Source of the DNA: Parvibaculaceae bacterium PLY_AMNH_Bact1
GTDB lineage: Bacteria > Pseudomonadota > Alphaproteobacteria > Parvibaculales > Parvibaculaceae
NCBI GenBank assembly: GCA_032881465.1
Contig: CP126168.1
Span: 3,535,501-3,599,500, forward strand
Direction of reading: 5' to 3'
DNA: 64,000 nucleotides
The notes below the pieces were generated by a model that ran no database searches, was not told the DNA's origin, and was given only the letters and a program-made list of their open reading frames with translations. Positions 27,624 through 35,180 of this stretch are shown here, one piece after another (the first letter of the stretch is position 1; each line of letters starts with the position of its first letter). Position numbers and translations under genes: made by a program.

Positions 27624-29054
27624 ATGCCAGCGGCAAAAAAATCCGCAGCGAAGAAGTCAAACACCAAGAAAGCTCCGGCAAAATCTGCTGAGCCGGAACT
27701 CAACACAAAAGCACAGATAGCGAAGTGGCTGCGCGACCGCCGCGTCACGGAAGTCGAATGCATGGTGCCGGACATGTCGGGCATCGCACGCGGCAAAATT
27801 CTGCCCACGGAGAAGTTTCTGGCCGCAGTCGACAGCGACAGCCTGCGCATTCCAGAAAGTGTGTTCGGGCAGACAGTGACCGGCGACTATATTGACGAGA
27901 GCGACTACATCCAGTGGACAGAGCCTGATTGCATTCTCTCACCCGACGGAAGCACGCTGCGTATGGTGCCTTGGTATGAAGAACCCACCGCGCAAGTGAT
28001 CTGCGACGCAGAAACACGTGAAGGCAAGCCCGTTCCGATTTCGCCCCGCGCTGTCCTAAAGAATGTGCTCGCCCTTTATGAGGCGAAAGGCTGGAAGCCC
28101 ATCGTGGCGCCTGAGCTCGAATTCTATCTCGCCGCCAAGAACATCGATCCCGATAATCCGCTGGAACCCCCCATTGGGGCAAGCGGCCGTCAGGAAACCG
28201 GACGCCAGTCCTATGGCATTGATGCGGTCAATGAATTCGATCCCATCTTTGAAGACATGTACGACTATTGCGAAGCGCAAGACCTGGATATCGACACGCT
28301 CATCCATGAAGCCGGACCCGCCCAGGTGGAAATCAATTTCAACCATGGTGACCCGCTCTTACTTGCCGACCAGGCCTTCCTCTTCAAACGCACCGTGCGC
28401 CAGGCAGCCATCCGTCATGGCATCTACGCCACCTTCATGGCAAAGCCCTATGGCGGCCAGCCCGGTTCCTCCATGCATCTGCACCAATCCATTGTGGACA
28501 CGAAAACCGGAAAGAACCTGTTTGCCAACAAGAAGGGCGAAGACACCGAGCTCTTCCATGCCCACATTGCAGGCCTGCAGAAACATTTGATTTCCGCCAT
28601 GGCACTCATTGCGCCGAACGTGAATTCCTATCGCCGTTTCGTAATCTGGAACGCAGCCCCCATCAACACCCACTGGGCGGTGGAAAACCGCACCGTGGGT
28701 CTGCGTGTACCGATCTCGGAAGGCAATGCGCGCCGTATTGAAAACCGTGTCGCCGGTGCCGACGCCAATCCTTACATCGCCATCGCAGCCTCGCTCGCCT
28801 GCGGCTATCTCGGCATGGTGAACAAGCTCACCCCGTCAAAGCCCAAAGAGGGCAATGCGTATGAAAGCAAAACCCACGCGCTCCCAAAACACCTGCTTGA
28901 TGCGCTCACAAAACTCAGCGCCAATAAGGAGCTTCGGGAAGTGATGGGCGATGAGTTCATCACCGTTTTCAATGAAGTGAAAATGGTGGAGCACGACGCC
29001 TACCAGCAGGTCATCTCCGCCTGGGAACGCGAACATCTGCTGTTGAATGTGTGA
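27624..29054 (+). CDS. Glutamine-synthetase-family gamma-glutamylpolyamine synthetase (PuuA-like)
   Basis: 476 residues with a Lys/Ala-rich N-terminal extension (about 1-25) not typical of the family. Catalytic motifs of glutamine synthetase fold enzymes: VAPELEFYLAAK near residue 155, HEAGPAQVEINFNHGDPL around 235, SSMHLHQSIVD, and ENRTVGLRVPISEGNARRIENRVAGADANPY. It should ligate glutamate to putrescine or a related amine using ATP, the entry step of the Puu pathway. It is next to the PuuD-like gene, with the SpuC-like aminotransferase 3.1 kb downstream. Confidence 0.9.
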   Translation: MPAAKKSAAKKSNTKKAPAKSAEPELNTKAQIAKWLRDRRVTEVECMVPDMSGIARGKILPTEKFLAAVDSDSLRIPESVFGQTVTGDYIDESDYIQWTEPDCILSPDGSTLRMVPWYEEPTAQVICDAETREGKPVPISPRAVLKNVLALYEAKGWKPIVAPELEFYLAAKNIDPDNPLEPPIGASGRQETGRQSYGIDAVNEFDPIFEDMYDYCEAQDLDIDTLIHEAGPAQVEINFNHGDPLLLADQAFLFKRTVRQAAIRHGIYATFMAKPYGGQPGSSMHLHQSIVDTKTGKNLFANKKGEDTELFHAHIAGLQKHLISAMALIAPNVNSYRRFVIWNAAPINTHWAVENRTVGLRVPISEGNARRIENRVAGADANPYIAIAASLACGYLGMVNKLTPSKPKEGNAYESKTHALPKHLLDALTKLSANKELREVMGDEFITVFNEVKMVEHDAYQQVISAWEREHLLLNV

Positions 29055-29095
29055 GGCCCAGCCCTCCTTCACGCAGGCGCGCATCCAAACAAATA

Positions 29096-29265
29096 CGTCA
29101 TGCCCGGACTTGTTCCGGGCATCCAGGGTGAGAAGACTCAACCAATCGGCAGACGCAGACAGCAGAAGAATTCACACGCCCGTCGTCTATCAAGCTGTCA
29201 CTTCAACAAACATTCGCCTCCTGCATTTGTCGCTCCTGGATTACCGGGACAAGCCCGGTAATGAC
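29096..29265. repeat. Composite REP element R1
   Basis: 170 bases bounded by inverted CGTCAT ends. The left hairpin is GCCCGGA/TCCGGGC, the right TTACCGGG/CCCGGTAA, joined by about 120 bases that share AATCGGCAGACGCAG and TCACACGCCCG with R2. Lies between the PuuA-like gene and the hypothetical gene at 29308. Confidence 0.8.
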
Positions 29266-29307
29266 GCTTCTATTTTGATCTACTGCAGCAGACACACGCA
29301 TCTAACC

Positions 29308-29610
29308 TCACCCCACAATCCGCTCATAAACCTCAAGCCAATAGCGAGCACGGGGCCGATGCATCAACCGCTCCGATGAAAGCGCCCGCAAAAGCGCCTC
29401 CTGTCCCGCATGAACGCCATGCAAACGACGAAGAAAATCAACGGCACGGTCAGGGTTCACATAAGTAAGCGCATTCTCCAACCGTAAGTTGGGATCGTCA
29501 TAATGCATGCGCGTATGCGGCGGCAGAAAAGCGAGCTTCTCAAACTCATCCTCGTCTCCGCCATGGGGGTCATCGCCACCGTTCTTTTTAGGATCATCAT
29601 CTTGGGTCAT
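29308..29610 (-). CDS. Conserved-looking hypothetical protein, acidic N-terminus
   Basis: 100 residues. The first third is Asp/Gly-rich (KKNGGDDPHGGDEDEFEKL), the rest a compact helical segment with Arg pairs (YVNPDRAVDFLRRLHGVHAGQEALLRALSSERLM). No family is recognised and no signal peptide is seen. Codon use resembles the neighbours. It lies between repeat element R1 and the palindromic stretch at 29640, on the strand opposite its neighbours, so it may be part of the accessory region rather than the polyamine operon. Confidence 0.55.
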   Translation of the reverse strand: MTQDDDPKKNGGDDPHGGDEDEFEKLAFLPPHTRMHYDDPNLRLENALTYVNPDRAVDFLRRLHGVHAGQEALLRALSSERLMHRPRARYWLEVYERIVG

Positions 29611-29705
29611 GTCCAGCCCTCATGTCTCGTTAGAGAAGGGGCGGGTTGACTGCATCAAATGCAGCCGGATGTTGAGAAACCCCCTCGAGACGAGGAGCAC
29701 GATCA

Positions 29706-29841
29706 CCTTTAGGCGTGAACCCTGGACATACGTAACCGTCATCCGGCCACGTATGTCTCATTAGGTAAAACCTAAAGGCGCGTAACCGTATGTCTCGATG
29801 GTTTGGGGTTCTCATGCCCCACGGCAGGAATTTGCCTGCCG
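29706..29841. repeat. Nested and competing inverted repeats
   Basis: Outer arms CCTTTAGG (29706-29713) and CCTAAAGG (29771-29778) enclose inner arms GACATACG (29725-29732) and CGTATGTC (29750-29757). A second CGTATGTC at 29787-29794 could pair with the same inner left arm instead. CGTAACCGT is also present twice. A separate hairpin CGGCAGG/CCTGCCG lies at 29822-29841. No gene is visible here. Confidence 0.7.
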
Positions 29842-29977
29842 CAAAATCACCTTACCAGAATCGGGCGTTTAAGGGGAGGGGCTTTAGTCACTGTCACCCC
29901 CCAAATAGAAGCTGTCATTGCCGGATTTGTTCCACCGCTGTCCGGCTTAGATCAGAAGCCCCCTATCCAATTAAAAG

Positions 29978-30150
29978 CTGTCACCACCCGACTTGTTCGG
30001 GTGGTCCAGGGTGAGGGCGCTCAAACAATCGGCAGACGCAGGCGCCAGGAGAAGTCACACACCCGCCTTCTCTCAAGCAGCATCTGCGACAATAATTTGA
30101 TATCGGCATTTGTCGCCCCTGGATTGCCCGAATAAATCGGGCAATGACAG
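29978..30150. repeat. Composite REP element R2
   Basis: 173 bases with exact inverted ends CTGTCA/TGACAG. The left hairpin is CCACCCGA/TCGGGTGG, the right TTGCCCGA/TCGGGCAA. Its right part is in direct orientation with, and nearly identical to, that of R3 across the TPR gene. Confidence 0.85.
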
Positions 30151-30199
30151 ATGGTGTTTTGCCTTCCCACCAAAACAACCATCTCGCTATAGTGAATGG

Positions 30200-31702
30200 A
30201 TGGAATGGTTCGACACAGCAAAAACTTGGCTTACGGACAACGCTGTTTGGCTCAGCCCATTGGCGGTCCTGCTCGGCTTAATCGCAGAGTACATCTGGAA
30301 ACCCATCAGAACACTGTGGGACAAGCTATTTGGCAAAAACGAACCAACATCCGACCACCCGGTGAGTGTTGCCATCGAAGCCAATCCGCAAAACACCGTC
30401 ACCAATGCGCCGACTATCACCGTAAACCCTGAGATAACAGTTCACGGTAACTCAGGTGATACGGCGGCACTCGCTGACCGACTGATAAATCTCTCTGCGG
30501 AAAATGCGAATTTGAAACGAGACAATGAGAATCTAGGACAAGAAAAGGAATCTCTTGAACGCACCATAACTGACCTCAAGAGCCGTCAAGGACCAGGTGC
30601 TGCAGAAGCACTTGAACATCTAAGGAAAGGAGACACTGAACAAGCCAAGAAGCTCTATCGTGAGATCGGCAAATCTAAAGAAAGCGAAAGTACAACCGCG
30701 AACAAAGAAGCCGCAGAGGCCTACGTCAACCTAGGCGCCATTGCCTTCCTCAACGATACAGAAGAAGCCTTCACCGCCTACGCCAAGGCAACCGAACTCG
30801 ACCCCGGTAATGCAACCGCCTGGAACCAGCTAGGGCATCTACAACGGAGAAAGGGCCTGCTCGACGCTGCAGAGAAGAGCTACAGCCGCGTGCTCTCGCT
30901 CGGCAACCAAACCCACAACAAAGAGTTGGAAGCCGTAGCCCTCGGCAATTTGGGGAACATCGCAGTGACACGCGGTGACCTGGACAAAGCCGAAGACTTC
31001 CAGACCCGTGCCCTCGCCCTCAACGAAGAACTGGGTCGCAAGGAAGGCATGGCCATCACCCTCGGGAATTTGGGCATCATCACCCAGACACGCGGGGACC
31101 TGGACAAGGCGGAAGGCTTGTACACCCGGTCTCTCGCCCTAGAAGAAGAGCTGGGCCGCAAGGAAGGCATGGCCAGCGACCTCGGGAATTTGGGGACCAT
31201 CGCCCAGACACGCGGGGACCTGGACAAGGCGGAAGGCTTGTACACCCGGTCTCTCGCCCTAGAAGAAGAGCTGGGCCGCAAGGAAGGCATGGCCAGCGAC
31301 CTCACCAATTTGGGAAACATCGCCCAGACACGCGGGGACCTGAACAAGGCGGAAGGCTTGTACAACCGCTCCTTCGCCCTCGAGGAAGCGCTGGGCCGCA
31401 AGGAAGGCATGGCGAGCGACCTCGGCAATTTGGGAAACATCGCCCTAGCCCGAGGCGAGCTGGAAAAGGCGGAAGGCTTGTACAACCGCTCCTTCGCCCT
31501 CGAGGAAGCGCTAGGGCGCAAAGAGGGCATGGCCACCGCGTATAGCAATCTGGGTATTATAGCTGAGAAACTCGGTGAGCCAAATAAGGCATACAAACTT
31601 TGGAACAGAGCACGCTCACTCTTTGAACAAACTGGGATGCCGCATATGGTCCAAAAACTCCAGGGCTGGATCGACGGTCTTGATGATAAGAACGGTGATT
31701 AA
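30200..31702 (+). CDS. Membrane-anchored coiled-coil TPR protein with near-identical tandem repeats
   Basis: About 500 residues from ATG 30200; an upstream in-frame ATG at 30110 lies inside repeat R2 and is rejected. Residues 10-35 form a membrane anchor (AVWLSPLAVLLGLIAEYIW), then a short Thr/Asn/Pro stretch, a coiled coil (about 95-135) and TPRs. Five 40-residue TPRs (about 255-455) read GDLDKAEGLYTRSLALEEELG; units 2 and 3 differ at about six of 120 bases. TPR arrays bind protein partners; the target is unknown. Direct copies of composite REP elements flank the gene. Confidence 0.85.
   Translation: MEWFDTAKTWLTDNAVWLSPLAVLLGLIAEYIWKPIRTLWDKLFGKNEPTSDHPVSVAIEANPQNTVTNAPTITVNPEITVHGNSGDTAALADRLINLSAENANLKRDNENLGQEKESLERTITDLKSRQGPGAAEALEHLRKGDTEQAKKLYREIGKSKESESTTANKEAAEAYVNLGAIAFLNDTEEAFTAYAKATELDPGNATAWNQLGHLQRRKGLLDAAEKSYSRVLSLGNQTHNKELEAVALGNLGNIAVTRGDLDKAEDFQTRALALNEELGRKEGMAITLGNLGIITQTRGDLDKAEGLYTRSLALEEELGRKEGMASDLGNLGTIAQTRGDLDKAEGLYTRSLALEEELGRKEGMASDLTNLGNIAQTRGDLNKAEGLYNRSFALEEALGRKEGMASDLGNLGNIALARGELEKAEGLYNRSFALEEALGRKEGMATAYSNLGIIAEKLGEPNKAYKLWNRARSLFEQTGMPHMVQKLQGWIDGLDDKNGD
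30961..31560 (+). repeat. Five 120-bp tandem repeats inside the TPR gene
   Basis: Units start at 30961, 31081, 31201, 31321 and 31441. Each encodes one 40-residue TPR. The middle units are over 90 percent identical in DNA, so slippage or unequal exchange could change copy number in frame. Confidence 0.9.
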
Positions 31703-31804
31703 CCTCTTAAAACTGAAATGTCATTACCCGGCCCACGGGTCTGGCTTCGCCAGCCCGACAATAGACATGTCCGAGGGTCCATGCAGCCTTTCGAAATACA
31801 AAGG

Positions 31805-31950
31805 CGTCATCCCCGGACTTGTTCCGGGGATCCAGGGTAAGGAAACGCAGACATCCGACACCACAATCTGCGGCAAAACCCACACAGCCCATAGCAACTC
31901 AACACCAACGCCTGCCGCCCCTGGATTGCCCGAATAAATCGGGCAATGAC
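31805..31950. repeat. Composite REP element R3
   Basis: Left hairpin CCCCGGA/TCCGGGG, right hairpin TTGCCCGA/TCGGGCAA as in R2. About 45 bases from 31914 on, running past the end of the element, match those from 30113 apart from small changes, giving a direct repeat 1801 bases apart that flanks the TPR gene. The preceding 31716-31760 has two further small hairpins, including CTGGC-TTC-GCCAG. No gene is visible between 31703 and 32187 otherwise. Confidence 0.85.
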
Positions 31951-32187
31951 AGATGGTGTTTGCCGTTTCTCAAAACACCCCCATTGAGCCTCATTAGATC
32001 CCGCGCTAACATTCAGATATGAGACAGGATCACAGCCATATTCCGAGCAAAACCAAGGGCGAGCTCCTGGTCCTGTGCGCGCGCATTGGATTCAATCCGT
32101 AAGCAAATCTCCCACGGCCCAACGCCGCCACCAATGTCAGTTTCATTTCATTGATTGAGGGACAGAACAGTCCCGGGAGAAAACAAA

Positions 32188-33561
32188 ATGTCTCAAGCAG
32201 CCACACTTTCAAACCAGACCAAACGCTGGCAGGAAATGGATGCCGCCCATCACCTGCATCCCTACACCACCCATCATGAGCTCGCCGCCAAGGGCGCGCG
32301 GGTCATCACCCACGCAGAAGGGGTTTATCTTTATGACTCCGAAGGCCAACGCCTGATTGATGGCATGGCGGGCCTCTGGTGCGTGAACGCGGGCTATGGT
32401 CGCAAGGAACTTGCCGAAGCGGGAGCGAAAGCGCTCACCGAACTGCCCTACTATAATAACTTCTTCCAGACGACGAACCCCTATGTGGCAGAGCTCTCTG
32501 AAAAGCTCAGCACACTGACGCCTGGGAACCTCAACCAGTTTTTCTTTGCCAATTCCGGATCAGAAGCCAATGACAGCGCGGTCAAGATGATCCGCTTCTT
32601 CTGGAACCTTAAAGGAAAGAAAACGAAGAAAACCATCATCGCCCGCAAACAGGCCTATCACGGGGTCACTATGACGGCGGCCTCGCTCTCCGGCATTCCG
32701 TCCATGCATCCGCAGGCCGACCTGCCGCTGCCGGGCTTCACCCATATCGACTATCCCTACTGGTATGGCGAAGGCGGCAACAGCGACCCCGCCGAGTTTG
32801 GCTTGAAGGTCGCGCAAGCGCTCGAAACCAAAATCCTGGAGCTGGGCGCCGACAATGTCGCCGCCTTCTTTGCTGAGCCGGTCCAGGGCGCGGGCGGTCT
32901 TGTTATCCCGCCAGACACCTACTGGCCGGAAATCCAGCGCATCTGCAAGAAGCATGACGTGCTGCTCCATGTCGACGAAGTCATTTGCGGCTTTGGCCGC
33001 ACCGGCAAATGGTTTGGTTCCGAGACCTTCAACATTGAGCCCGACAGCATGTCCATGGCCAAAGGCATGACGTCTGGCTATCAGCCGCTTTCTGCTGTCG
33101 CCGTCGGCCCGCGTATGGGCGAGACGCTCTTTAATGCAGACGAAGAATGGTCTCACGGCTTTACCTATTCCGGCCACCCGGTCGCCTGCGCCGTGGCTCT
33201 CGCCAACATTGACGTCATGGAACGCGATCACCTGGTGGAAAAAACCGGCGGGGAGATTGGCGACTATTTCCAAGGCAAGCTCAGCGAGTTGAGCAATCAT
33301 CCCATCATCGGCGAGACGCGGGGCATAGGACTCTTGGGCGCCATGGAGATTGTGAAGAACAAAGAAACCCGTGAACGCTTCGGCGATGCCGGGGGTATCT
33401 GCCGGGATCATTGTTTCGAGAACGGCCTCATCATGCGCGCCATTGGCGACACGATGGTCTTGTCACCACCGCTTTCCATCACAAAGCCGGAGATTGATGA
33501 ACTCTTCGGCTTGGCAGTGAAGGCTCTTGACCTCACAGCAGAGAGCCTCGGCGTTTCCTAA
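32188..33561 (+). CDS. Class III aminotransferase (polyamine:pyruvate type, SpuC-like)
   Basis: About 457 residues from ATG 32188, preceded by GGGAGAAAACAAA; an earlier ATG at 32155 lacks a site. Class III omega-aminotransferase pattern: YDSEGQRLIDGMAGLWCVNAGYG, FFANSGSEANDSAVKM, VDEVICGFGRTGKWFG, and cofactor Lys292 in MSMAKGMTSGYQPLSAVAV. This group accepts putrescine, cadaverine or beta-alanine with pyruvate. With the PuuA- and PuuD-like genes 3-6 kb upstream, a polyamine-catabolic role is likely, although repeats and the TPR gene intervene. Confidence 0.9.
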   Translation: MSQAATLSNQTKRWQEMDAAHHLHPYTTHHELAAKGARVITHAEGVYLYDSEGQRLIDGMAGLWCVNAGYGRKELAEAGAKALTELPYYNNFFQTTNPYVAELSEKLSTLTPGNLNQFFFANSGSEANDSAVKMIRFFWNLKGKKTKKTIIARKQAYHGVTMTAASLSGIPSMHPQADLPLPGFTHIDYPYWYGEGGNSDPAEFGLKVAQALETKILELGADNVAAFFAEPVQGAGGLVIPPDTYWPEIQRICKKHDVLLHVDEVICGFGRTGKWFGSETFNIEPDSMSMAKGMTSGYQPLSAVAVGPRMGETLFNADEEWSHGFTYSGHPVACAVALANIDVMERDHLVEKTGGEIGDYFQGKLSELSNHPIIGETRGIGLLGAMEIVKNKETRERFGDAGGICRDHCFENGLIMRAIGDTMVLSPPLSITKPEIDELFGLAVKALDLTAESLGVS

Positions 33562-33580
33562 ACCCGGCACCCGATCTGAC

Positions 33581-33636
33581 CTTGCTTGGTGATTGTCTGT
33601 CATGGTCTGCTGACCGGCAGGCAATCACCAGCACAA
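33581..33636. promoter_or_regulatory. Long stem-loop between SpuC-like and VOC genes
   Basis: The arms pair over 13 bp (TGGTGATTGTCTG with CAGGCAATCACCA, one G-U), flanked by CTTG/CAAG. No T-run follows, and the structure ends 16 bases before the VOC start, so it could affect read-through or ribosome loading as well as termination. Confidence 0.6.
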
Positions 33637-33652
33637 GAATCGGGCATCACCC

Positions 33653-34039
33653 ATGAACCTCAAAAATGTGGACCTCGGTAATTTCTCTCTGAGTCTCGCG
33701 GTCAAAGATCTCACCACCTCCCGCGCCTTTTACGAGAAGCTGGGCTTCGCGGCGATCGGCGGCGACGCAGACCAGGGCTGGCTCATCCTACAAAACCCCA
33801 GCTGCACAATCGGCCTTTTTCAGGGAATGTTTGAAAAGAACAGTCTCACCTTCAATCCCGGCTGGAACGCGAAGGGTGAGGTCCTGGAGAGCTTCACCGA
33901 TGTGCGCGATCTGCAGAAGCAACTGAAAGCAGACGGCATTGCCATCGCCAGCGAGGCGGACGAGAGCACCAAGGGCCCTGCCAGTTGCATCCTCATCGAC
34001 CCGGACGGCAACCCCATCCTGATCGATCAGCACGTTTGA
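33653..34039 (+). CDS. VOC-family protein
   Basis: 128 residues: [22 protein letters not shown] at the start, [20 protein letters not shown] in the middle and [19 protein letters not shown] at the end. The first His of classical glyoxalases is replaced by Ser/Leu and the closing Glu by Asp/Gln, so a metal site may be lost; this form is typical of the DUF-like VOC group with unknown substrates. It follows the SpuC-like gene after a strong stem-loop. Confidence 0.82.
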   Translation: MNLKNVDLGNFSLSLAVKDLTTSRAFYEKLGFAAIGGDADQGWLILQNPSCTIGLFQGMFEKNSLTFNPGWNAKGEVLESFTDVRDLQKQLKADGIAIASEADESTKGPASCILIDPDGNPILIDQHV

Positions 34040-34242
34040 GCCCAGATTTAATTCTTAAGGTCTATATTCTTGGCAGGGTTAAGACCGCGCAACAGATCTT
34101 GCAAAAACTGGCGGTGATCCAGTGAAAACGTCGGAAACATGAAGAAAATCATAGAGTTAACGGCACGTCATCCATTTATAAACTGTTAGTGATTTTCACC
34201 AGATTGCATTGAACGCGGACGCCCTCAGTCCTATCTATAGTC

Positions 34243-34395
34243 TCAGACAGGCGGAAAACTTGAGGACCTCGTCCCCCCGAAACTCCTCGCTGTGAGTTTT
34301 CCGCCCGCCCCCGGCACCGATCTATCCCCTCTCGGTGCCAGCGCAGAGTAAGCGCATGAACGCCCCGCCAGCCCCCCCTTAGGCGGGGCGTTTTC
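34243..34395 (+). ncRNA. Candidate small RNA with three C-rich loops and intrinsic terminator
   Basis: In about 150 bases with no reading frame: hairpin 1 (GGCGGAAAACT 34250-34260 with AGTTTTCCGCC 34295-34305, plus inner GAGGA/TCCTC); hairpin 2 (GGCACCGA 34313-34320 with TCGGTGCC 34332-34339); then terminator CGCCCCGCC/GGCGGGGCG (34361-34390) with TTTT. Loops hold CCCCCC, CCCC and CCCCCCC respectively, and the linker at 34303-34312 is also C-rich. TATAGT at 34236 or TTGAAC-N17-TATCTA upstream could be the promoter. C-rich loops are the hallmark of small RNAs that pair with ribosome binding sites. No named family is recognised. Confidence 0.65.
34361..34394 (+). terminator. Intrinsic terminator of the candidate small RNA
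   Basis: Nine-pair GC-rich stem CGCCCCGCC/GGCGGGGCG, 12-base loop with seven Cs, then TTTT. A second copy of the right arm plus tail (AGGCGGGACGTTTTCATG) lies at 34428-34445 and can pair with CCCGCCT at 34403-34409, forming a tandem structure. Confidence 0.85.
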
Positions 34396-34499
34396 ATATC
34401 CCCCGCCTAGTCTTTCTGTTTTTGGGAGGCGGGACGTTTTCATGTCCACCTTCCAAGCCTCCCCTTTAGAAGATCAGCCGCCCGGGATATAAGGGGCCC

Positions 34500-35111
34500 A
34501 TGAGCATGGACTATTCAGGGGCCGAACCCCTTTCTGACGCAGAACTGGAAGAGCTGGCGCTTGAAATGCCGGCGCTGGCATTGCTGCGCGACTTTGGTCG
34601 CCAGGTCGCCGACATTCCCTGGTTTACAGAATTGGGCACCCCGCTGCGCGGCGACACCAAAACCGTGAGCCAGGCCTATCTCGACGCACTTGGCTTCCCC
34701 GATGTGCGCCCCGCCCGCATTTCCAATTGGGACGATGCGATCATTGCCGCCGAAAGCGGCGACTGGAACGGCGGAGCCTGGGAAGCAGAAGAAGGCCTGC
34801 GCGCCTCCCTCTCAACGGACCTGCTTGATGTCTTAAGCGAAGAAGCCTTTGAGATCGGCTTCACTTATGCAGCCTCTGAAGCAGAACCTGCGGTGCGCAT
34901 GGCGGCAGAGACCGCCGCCAACATCTGGGGCGTGGAAGACATGGAAATCGCCATCGCCGCGGCAGGCGCCGCCATGCAGGCTGTCCACGGCGCAGCGCTC
35001 GCCACCGCCATTGGCGCAGAGGAAGATCACCCCTTCCTCTTGCGGCTTAAACTTTTCGAACAAGGCCGCTGGCCCATCGGCGTCGCAGGCCTTACCTTCA
35101 ACATCTTCTGA
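34500..35111 (+). CDS. Hypothetical Ala/Glu-rich protein
   Basis: 203 residues, no family recognised. The N-terminal part (LSDAELEELALEMPALALLRDFGRQ) and the middle (YLDALGFPDVRPARISNWDDAIIAAES) read as a helical, soluble protein; the last third is Ala-rich (AIAAAGAAMQAVHGAALATAIG) but has acidic residues and is not clearly transmembrane. The base composition and codon use match the neighbours, so it is likely a genuine gene. It lies between the small RNA and xthA; cotranscription with xthA (69 bases away) is possible. Confidence 0.7.
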   Translation: MSMDYSGAEPLSDAELEELALEMPALALLRDFGRQVADIPWFTELGTPLRGDTKTVSQAYLDALGFPDVRPARISNWDDAIIAAESGDWNGGAWEAEEGLRASLSTDLLDVLSEEAFEIGFTYAASEAEPAVRMAAETAANIWGVEDMEIAIAAAGAAMQAVHGAALATAIGAEEDHPFLLRLKLFEQGRWPIGVAGLTFNIF

Positions 35112-35180
35112 TCACCGGTCTCTTCATTCCCAGCTTAGACTTACGATCTGTCGCACGTCATTTTCGCGAGGCTCCACCCT

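Noticed and set aside
30961-31560. CRISPR-like array
   Set aside because: The period is 120 bp without unique spacers and it is in frame, encoding TPR units.
29055-32187. Insertion sequence or transposon around the TPR gene
   Set aside because: No transposase or terminal repeat pair typical of an IS; the repeats are REP-like and non-coding.
34243-34395. 6S RNA, SRP RNA, RNase P RNA or tmRNA
   Set aside because: It forms three separate hairpins rather than a long rod with a central bulge, and no conserved SRP, RNase P or tmRNA core motif is present.
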